From Baylisascaris procyonis (lineage: Eukaryota; Nematoda; Chromadorea; Rhabditida; Ascarididae): a DNA stretch of 64,000 nt. Below, in pieces: positions 56,894-64,000 of the stretch. The notes below the pieces were generated by a model. That model worked only from the letters and a program-made list of their open reading frames with translations. It made no database searches and had not been told where the DNA came from. The stretch is from the NCBI GenBank assembly GCA_037389465.1, contig JAZARR010000074.1, forward strand, positions 6,262,001 to 6,326,000. Direction: 5' to 3'. Positions within the stretch are counted from its first letter, which is position 1. Each line of letters opens with the position of its first letter. The position numbers and the translations under genes are program-made.

Positions 56894-59800
56894 ATGGAAG
56901 TATTTCTGGATTGGATCCGTCAGAGAGGGTGCTCATTTAGTGGAGTTGAAGTGCGTATGTGTGATGATGATTCTGGATACGGTATTTTTGCATTACGTTC
57001 ATTTCGCATTAACGAAACTTTAATCGCATTACCACCGCAGTTAATGATTACTGCTGGAATGGTCGCCGAAGTGCCATACTATAAGCAGTTACTGGAAAGG
57101 TCAGTTTCACAACTGCTCATCCCTTCTAATCTTTGTTTTTCTTTTCCTTACTCATTTCTTCCCTTTCTTTCCCTCTCCCTCTCCTCCTTTCTCGCTCTCT
57201 TCTCTTTCTTCATTCCTGATTTCCTACACTTGGAGCCCCTATTCTTTCAGCGACAAGCAGTTGAAGTAGATGTCAAACTGATCGAAGATTATAAGGAAAT
57301 ATTTTTGAAACACGAAAATTTCCACTAGAAAATTAATTTATCTTTAACTAACGTTTATTATGGTATATTTTGAGAGATAATCATTGTCATTGATAATGAT
57401 AATGGTTTTTCCACGTATAAAAAATCTACCGGTCTCATAAATAAACATAACTCTGGTTTATATTATTTGAAAGAACTTAATTCTTTATATTCTTTTTTTT
57501 CGATGTTTTTATAATTTCGTCAATATTCATTGATACAATTCGTTTATAAAGAGGGATTTTTTAGTTGTAAAGAACGACTTCAACCATTCGAAGTGCTTGT
57601 TATGTTTTTCCTCATAGAGCAACCATCTTCTTCTATATGGGCACCCTATTTGAACGTATTGCCACGTACTTTCTCGACACCGGTGGCCAAGCAAATTGCA
57701 CTAAATCCCGACTATCTGCCATCGTCAATTCGTGATCTATGGATTGATCAACAAGCGGAACTTAAAAATATTTTCGAGAAGGTATATTTAGCAGTTGATG
57801 AAGATACGTTCGGATTGTTAATCGGGATGCTTCAGCTTGCAACCTAACCGATATGCGTAACGATATATGTTTTGATCTTTTCTATTCAAAGTTTTTGATC
57901 TTTTGAATGGGAATGTTTTTGAATTTAAGTTAACTCAAACGGAAAACTTATAATTTGAGAACAATGCACTGAAATGAGCGGAAGCATGAACCACAAAATG
58001 GTATTGATGATTGTAATGTTCAACGTTCTCATGTATTTTTTTCTTCAAATTTCTATAACACTTGTCCTATGGCGATGCTATGTCTGTGTGTCTGTGTGTG
58101 TCTGTCTGTGTGTCCGAGGCTAGGCTTTTTCGTCATTCAAGCTAGCACTACGAAATCACAAATTGTCGAAGATTAGTGATCAGATGAGTTGAAAAGTCAA
58201 AAAAAGATTTGACGAACATAATTCACATCAACATCACAGCTGATCCGACTCAATGTAGCATTGTTCAAGTTGATGCATCACTTTTTGAAGAGAATTAAAT
58301 GCGCTTAAAAGTGTCCAAAAAATTTGCTGGTGGGGGTGATTGGAAAACAGATCTTTCATGAAAGTTTATATATATGATTGGCTCAATTAAGATTTAAATG
58401 CATCACTGCCTTGGTGGTTTTATTGGCAATTTTATGAAAGTGTTTGTTTTGATTGGCATGAAAGCAAAAAAAAAAACGCATCACACAGCTCTCTTGACAT
58501 TTTTTTCTCACTTATTTTTCAAACGAATCTCATTTTTCCCTTCATATTTGCATTCCAAACAATATGTACTCTTAAGATTACAAAGACTTACCTATAATAA
58601 TATTATTCTTTTGCAGTTATGTGATATACTTGTGCAACAACCATCATGGGATCGTTTTCTATGGGCATGGCATGTGGTTAATACACGATGTATATTTGTT
58701 GAGAGTAAACCACATCCCCTTATCGATAATACAAACGGCAATACGGTTGCCGTTATTCCATTTGTTGATATGCTCAATCATTCAAATGATAATCAGGTAT
58801 TATTGAAAATATTCGCATATATATTTCAGCTAAGATGAGTCCTTGAAACATCATAATTCAATAAGATATTGCTATTTTTGATTTAGCCATGAGTGGATGA
58901 ATATAACACACTAGTAATTTTTTTATAACACATTGCTAGTGTTATATTCACATTTTATAGTAGTCTTCTTCGTTTTTAATGATTGAATGCTATAAACTGT
59001 TCAAAAAGAAATGATACACATAAAAAGCTTTTATAAATATCTGTTCTCTGAAGTTATTTGTTGCTCGCTTTCACAGATGCAGGTGATAAATCCTTTGATG
59101 ACTAGATTACCGGAAGGTGTTTTGGATTCAAACCCCTACCTTTACCTCACCGAGGGATGTTTTGGATTCAAGCCGGTACCTTCGCCTCTTCTTCGACCCT
59201 CGACCTAAACACTCCCCTAGAGTGCTGAAAACAAATGAAAATGCTAACGATTTATAGCTCCCTATGTTCGCCGCAAATACTCTCAATTCATTCGATTTGC
59301 TTCACCAAAAAGTTTTTCGCTCGTTTTTCTAATTGCTAAAGGAATTCATGTTTGAAAGAAATTAGCTACTGGAGGTTACAATTGTGCTGAACACCTTTCC
59401 AGATGTGTTCGAATAACAATCGTAGCAATAATAATAGACCTACAAGCAGAGTGGTTTTACTCCTGAAGTTTAGGTTTGTGAGACCATCTAAGGAAGATCA
59501 CTTCTGAAGCTTAATCTGCGCATGGTGTTTTTAGTTTGGCATGCAGATGTTTATGTGAAATAGGATATTGCGATAGTCTCGCACATATGGCTATTTCATT
59601 TACTTGTTAAGCGATGAATTCAATGACCAGAAAAGTTCATCCGCTTTTAATATGTTTGTCAAAGAGATTCTAATCGAACGGAAAAGATCGTCAAAGATAT
59701 TAGAGAGTCGATTTAGTTGATATCTCTTCGCTGGGAATGCATAAATTTTAAAGGATCTAACGAAATCAATTGTGATTATATTTTCATCGTCGAAAGAGAA

Positions 59801-62178
59801 TCGAATCATTTCGGGTCCTCTAGAAGGTTTCTTTTTTTTTTCAGGCATTCGCATTATGGGATAATGTAAATAAATGCTATAAAGTGATCGCTACACGATT
59901 AATCACTAAAGGTGATCAAATTTTTGTTTGTTATGGAGGACATTCAAATGGACGATTATGGATTGAGTATGGCTTTACTATTGCTAATAATATTTATAAT
60001 AAAATTACCATTACATATGGTAAGTGTCTATCATCGTGCTATTTGAAATTCATAGCTAAAAAAGAAACTTTGTTAGGCGAGATAGATTTGCATTAGAGGA
60101 GGAAGGGGAGTGTATTTCATAAAAACTCAAATTTTCCATCGCCTTATGGTAGTTCCGCATTGTTTCACTTTCATTTGGGTATGTTGAAACTATCTAACTA
60201 CTACTTTTGCCTTTATTTCATCGCTTTTTATTGATTCCGACTCTTTATAAGATTCAGTGGTATTTATTGCAGCAATCAAATATTGTCTTCTATCTAGTTT
60301 TTCTGCCGATGATCTCAAATTTTTCGCAATTATTTCTTTTTGAGAGGTAATTAGAAGTTTTAAATGTTCATCGGTTTTTTGTCGGATGTTGAAAATTATA
60401 TGAATTTTCGATTGAGATATTTCATGTTGAGACCTCTCATTGTTTTCTGCAAAAGTTTTATATGCTAAAGAATATCTGCAAAGTTGTGATATAAGAATTA
60501 AATCATCAAATCCTGCAGTTATTAATTTATTCAACTATAAGATTTACCCATAGGTTTGTTAGATAAGTTTAATTTTGTAATTACTTTCTAGAACGATGAA
60601 AACACTTAATGGAACAAAATGAAATCTCTCGACATTTTGAATATTTATTTGCGAAATGATTGATTAAATTGATCAGCGATAAAAAAAATTTTAGTGATTA
60701 AAAAGTGATAAAATTTCAGATTTGTTGATTGCAGTGGCGAAAAGTGTTGGATTGACTTTCACTGATTCGCATATACAAATAATGAAACAAGCTGGACTAC
60801 CTTGGTATGTTAAATATATATATTGTATAGCCCCTTAATGAATCTCTTTGCATCGAATGTTATTTTTGGCAGTCGACTTTTCCATGTTGCCCCTCTTCTT
60901 GCGCTGGTTCTTAATGCAGAAAAGTAAAATTAAATTAAATATAATTAAAAAAATAAATAACAAGAAAAACAGCTGCAGTCATATTTGAGTTATCTGGTCG
61001 CAATAGTAACGTTTTCGTCTTAAATTTCTATGAATTCAAATACGTTTTTTTTTTGCTGAATTTAACCACATAACAATTCAATGATCAAGACTTGTCTACG
61101 TTAATTCTCCTATTCTAGTAACCCTCTCCTATATTTTCAAAAATATCGATTTTTTATTATTTACGTAGAAGTGACGTTTTTCCAAGTTTTTAGCACACTG
61201 TATGCAAGTGACGCTGTTCCAAGTTTTGGTTTAAAAGCAAATTTACGAATTTTGCAATTGGACTTCAATGAACTGTAAGTTGTTTTTTTTTATTGAATAA
61301 TATATCGGAATTGATAGAATCTTTAAAAATTTCTCTCTTTATCATTTTTTTGTCGAGATTATGATCATATTAGCCATAAATATATCGTCATTTCATCATA
61401 AAATTGGTAGATCATTTTCTGAGGTTTTCTGTATCATTACCCTTTCCTATATTGCTCTCACTAACACTTTTGCTGCCTTCAGCGATGCTGGCATATCTGC
61501 GTTTTGGCTTTTATAGTTTTCAAAGGTCCTTTTAATATATATTAAGTTTTTGTAAGGTTCCTATATATATGAGGGTGGCGGTATGCCCGTAAGGCTGCTT
61601 AAAACTTATTTTCAATGAAGTTTATGCTTTAAATGATAGGTGGTAGTAATAGCTAAGGTGCAGCAAGAGTCTAGATTAAAATTTCCGAATAGGTATTTCA
61701 TAGTGCGATTTGGGAAATCGGTTCGTGGATGACCATCGTATTATCCATTAGTTAGGTGCAAGCATAATGAGCGTTACGTTTGTTGTTATTGGCAATGTTA
61801 CATGTGCTCACCTGTTGCAATATAGATAATTTTCAATGACAGCGAAACCTGCAGTAGCATTTCTATCGCAAATATCGCCCACAAATCAATTATATTTCTA
61901 TGAGCGAAGTGTGCTTTACCTGATGGTAGTGTTGTCACGTAAACATTTAAAGCTTTTTATTTCTTACTCTTAAAAAAATATTCAATATATGTTTCAGAAA
62001 TAATTGGTCGAAAGTAGTCTATGAGAACGAAGAAGTAAATAATAACGAATTGGTTACGACTGTTTTAAGGAAATTGCACGAAATATTCCAGAAGAAGATG
62101 AATAACGTTCCAGAGAAATTTCATTGGTTATGGCATGAGCAAATATCATTGTTGGAGGAATGCATTAAAAATGCATGA
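56894..62178 (+). CDS. SETD4: SET-domain protein lysine methyltransferase, SETD4-like, complete
   Basis: The seven exons are 56894-57099, 57565-57781, 58617-58796, 59845-60019, 60720-60804, 61194-61274 and 61998-62178. They join in phase to 374 aa (human SETD4 440). The N-terminal SET motif SGYGIF is at about 27-32. The catalytic core is split by an insert as in the RuBisCO-LSMT/SETD3/SETD4 class: WAWHVVNTRCIF, then VDMLNHSND (NHS motif, about 195-197), then IFVCYGGHSNGRLWIEYGF, with the SET tyrosine at about 243. The form CYGxHxNxRLxxEYGF points to SETD4 rather than SETD3. Residues about 260-374 form the helical substrate-binding domain. The family methylates lysines on histone and other proteins, using S-adenosylmethionine. 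Relative to human, about 10 residues are missing at the exon 2/3 junction. A coding-like stretch at 57251-57327 does not fit the phase. Confidence 0.92.
58083..58116. repeat. Short TG/TCTG-rich tract in SETD4 intron 2
   Basis: Interrupted TGTG and TCTG repeats. Confidence 0.8.
59109..59192 (+). repeat. Two diverged tandem copies around GTTTTGGATTCAA in SETD4 intron 3
   Basis: TGTTTTGGATTCAAACCC and TGTTTTGGATTCAAGCCGG occur about 43 bp apart, each followed by a TACCTT...CCTC stretch. Local duplication. Confidence 0.6.
60190..60534 (-). other. Antisense coding-like ORF inside SETD4 intron 4 (unknown)
   Basis: A 114-codon minus-strand frame with charged, helix-like composition (contains SQKEIIAKNLRSSAEKLDRR), preceded by a CTTATAG acceptor-like site. 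A second frame, 59600-59832 (after CTTCTAG; contains LSNIFDDLFRSIRISLTNIL), lies in the previous intron. I could not connect the two in phase and recognise neither. They may be exons of a nested gene on the opposite strand, or chance. Confidence 0.2.
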
Positions 62179-62840
62179 AGTCGCTTTTCCTTGATTTCAA
62201 ATTTTATAAAAAAATTTGTTGAACATTACTAATCTCAAAAAATGCAAGCTGAATGGAAAGCGTATATCGTGCCAGCTTTCAGGGGGACATTTTTCTTAAT
62301 TTGTAAAATTTTAGAATGTGTTACTTATACAGTTTTTTAAAGGTGAATAATTGCAGGTAAATGTGACCAAAAGAAAGAGAAATGAATGGGTGGTAACTTT
62401 ATGGGTAAAGTGAATAAGCGGGTAAAGAAAAGAAATAGTTTCATGTTTTAGTCAATGAAAGTGGATTGCTTTATGGTAGTTAAAGGTATCTTCGATATTG
62501 TTCATGATGGAAAGCAACTTTTCAAAAACAATCATCACTTTTTATGCTCGTTTTATTTGTGTAATTTTGTATCTGTGACATAGGATTTCGGTTGTGCATA
62601 GGTGATTGATTGTTGCCTTATTTAATTTATTGTTTTGCTTATTCTACCATTTATTGCTTGATTGATTGTAACCTGTTGTAGATTCGTACCGCTTAGTCAA
62701 ATATACCAGTCAAATTCTGAAATTCACTACTCTGTACCTGTTCTTCTATGAGGTGTTTTTCTCTTTATAAATGAATTATAGATATATCCACTGATTTATT
62801 ATAAGAAAGAGTAAAGTTGATTTAAAAAAAAAAAAAAAAA
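62179..62840. other. Convergent intergenic region between SETD4-like and TTR-like genes
   Basis: The 3' ends of both genes meet here. It contains a T3-A17 run at 62821-62840 next to the TTR stop codon and no gene. Confidence 0.45.
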
Positions 62841-63648
62841 CTAGTGACGACAATCTCTCTCTTCGCCGCGAAATACGATTTCCATATTCACTGTGCCAAC
62901 ATCGAAATATTTCTGCACAATACCATCGTGGTGGTAGCTTGAAGGAATATGCCAAACCACTTTACGTTGACATGGCTGAAATATGAATTGATTTTTGAAT
63001 ATTCTTCTATGCAAATTGGATTTTTTATTGCTCAGTTCATCAATCGTCTAGATAAAGAGTTTTAGTAGCTCATAGAGCGAATTAAAAATTGATAGTTAGT
63101 GCATAATATGCCGCCAGCTATGAGCGATACCAATAGAACTTTCTTAATGACAGCCGATAGCAAAATTGGCCTTAGAACATTGCACGTTCAATAAAAACAT
63201 GGCGCTGTACTTTCTTAAAGTCAAGAAAATCTAGTACTTCATGGGCTTAAATCTCTTGCTTTCTAGATTAGGATGGTGCCATATAATTCCATGCTATAAA
63301 CAGTAATTCGGGCTAATGGTATCATGATAGTGAAGATAAAATTACTTTCTTCTTAGTGAGACGATTCATCAGATATAGCCTTTCTTATCTTCTCTTTTCT
63401 TATAACCACTTTGGCTGTTCCCCTTCTCCCCCCTTCCCTTTCAGTTGTTACCAAACGCGATTTGCAAACTCTGCTGTTAAACAATTTTATAAAGATAGTA
63501 GATTTACTTACCAAAATACCGTCATCACAGTCGTGATAAATTTTTAGCACCGTTTCGATGGTGGATAGTTCTCGCGTAGATCCGTTCAATTCAAAATTAC
63601 CATTGGAATCGGTATAATTTTCACCGAGAAGATCATCTATATCGGGAC
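62841..63648 (-). CDS. Transthyretin-like (TTR/TTL) family protein, last two exons (5' partial)
   Basis: Two minus-strand exons, 63512-63648 and 62841-62975, separated by a GTAAGT...TTTCAG intron, encode the last 90 or so residues. They show the family pattern: PDIDDLLGENYTDSNGNFEL, then IYHDCDDGI, PCQRKVVWHIPSSY, YFDVGTVNMEI, and a terminal GEERDCRH. Two cysteines (in HDCDD and ERDCRH) fit the conserved disulphide. Transthyretin-like proteins are small secreted beta-sandwich proteins, greatly expanded in nematodes. One, TTR-52, bridges apoptotic cells to engulfment receptors, but most have no known role. The first exon(s) with the signal peptide are not recognisable before 64000, so the gene starts beyond the right edge. 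It converges on SETD4 with 660 bp between stop codons. Confidence 0.93.
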
Positions 63649-64000
63649 CTAGAAAATATTTAACATAGTTCACTTATAGATGGTTAAATCCATAGCAAGC
63701 GGCAATTTCCATCAGCCTCTTTCAACTCTAGAAGGTGGCCTCTGAAGGATTTTTACGAGGTCTAGATAAAGTTTTTTTTTCAGCAGCCAGCGCTAATATC
63801 CATTTGAACCCAAACATACAGTCTCACTGTTTCTTCTTCTGAAAGTACTTCGTCGAATCGCTGTGAATAGGGATCATTCGCAATGTGAGACGAGTACGGA
63901 TAAGTCGATTAGCGTGTGACGCTATGACGCTTCTCTAGCTGATACTCGAATGATATCTCCCCTTATTGACATCTACTCCGTGAAATTTGCTCGTTGCATT
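63649..64000. other. Upstream intron of the TTR-like gene, no exon recognised
   Basis: An acceptor (TTTTCTAG) at 63649 shows that intron sequence extends to the right. No signal-peptide exon or VxGxxxC-type strand of the family was found on the minus strand up to the window end. Confidence 0.4.

Noticed and set aside
59100..59190. tRNA T-arm-like GGATTCAAACCCC
   Set aside because: It recurs as a diverged tandem copy and no acceptor, D or anticodon arm surrounds it.

Overview
This is a eukaryotic nuclear window, almost certainly from a nematode. The evidence is the AT-rich, intron-dense gene structure, canonical GT-AG introns with short T-rich acceptors, a transthyretin-like (TTR/TTL) gene of the nematode-expanded family, an alpha-tubulin whose start codon sits alone on its own exon, and acceptor-like sites just upstream of several start codons that look like spliced-leader sites. 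I cannot name the species. Most of the open frames in the window are chance ORFs. At roughly 33% GC a few ORFs of about 100 codons are expected by chance in 64 kb, so I kept only exons joined by splice sites with matching phase and by family homology.

Layout, left to right. At 447-1090 (minus) are the first two exons of a BAF53/ACTL6-type actin-related protein whose gene runs off the left edge. At about 1.69-3.21 kb is a large 43-bp minisatellite. At 4584-8655 (minus) is a complete 450-aa alpha-tubulin gene in 8 coding exons, one of whose introns begins with GC. From 8.7 to 15.9 kb no gene was found, and near 9.8-10 kb base composition drops from clearly higher GC to AT-rich. At 15891-22015 (minus) is a complete 7-exon sphingolipid delta-4 (dihydroceramide) desaturase. 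From 22 to 31.7 kb there is no confident gene, but two 601-bp direct copies, almost identical, flank 3.26 kb. At 31721-44983 (minus) is a complete 14-exon NUP93 (Nic96-domain nucleoporin). At 48846-54665 (plus) is an 11-exon PHYHIP-like gene with added proline-rich N-terminal and helical C-terminal parts. At 56894-62178 (plus) is a 7-exon SETD4-like SET-domain methyltransferase. At 62841-63648 (minus) is the 3' part of a transthyretin-like gene that continues off the right edge.

The genes are unrelated housekeeping or cell-biological functions (chromatin remodelling, cytoskeleton, ceramide synthesis, nuclear pore, protein methylation) plus one secreted nematode protein. I see no functional cluster.

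The most interesting material is repetitive. Three foldback elements (32.84-33.35, 34.76-35.16 and 46.47-47.01 kb) share termini and arms. Their terminal motif is also the core of the 43-bp minisatellite unit, so the array appears to have been seeded by the element end. Two of the elements lie in opposite orientation in the introns on either side of NUP93 exon 12 and share a nearly identical 200-bp core, a geometry that could pair in the pre-mRNA and favour exon circularisation or skipping.
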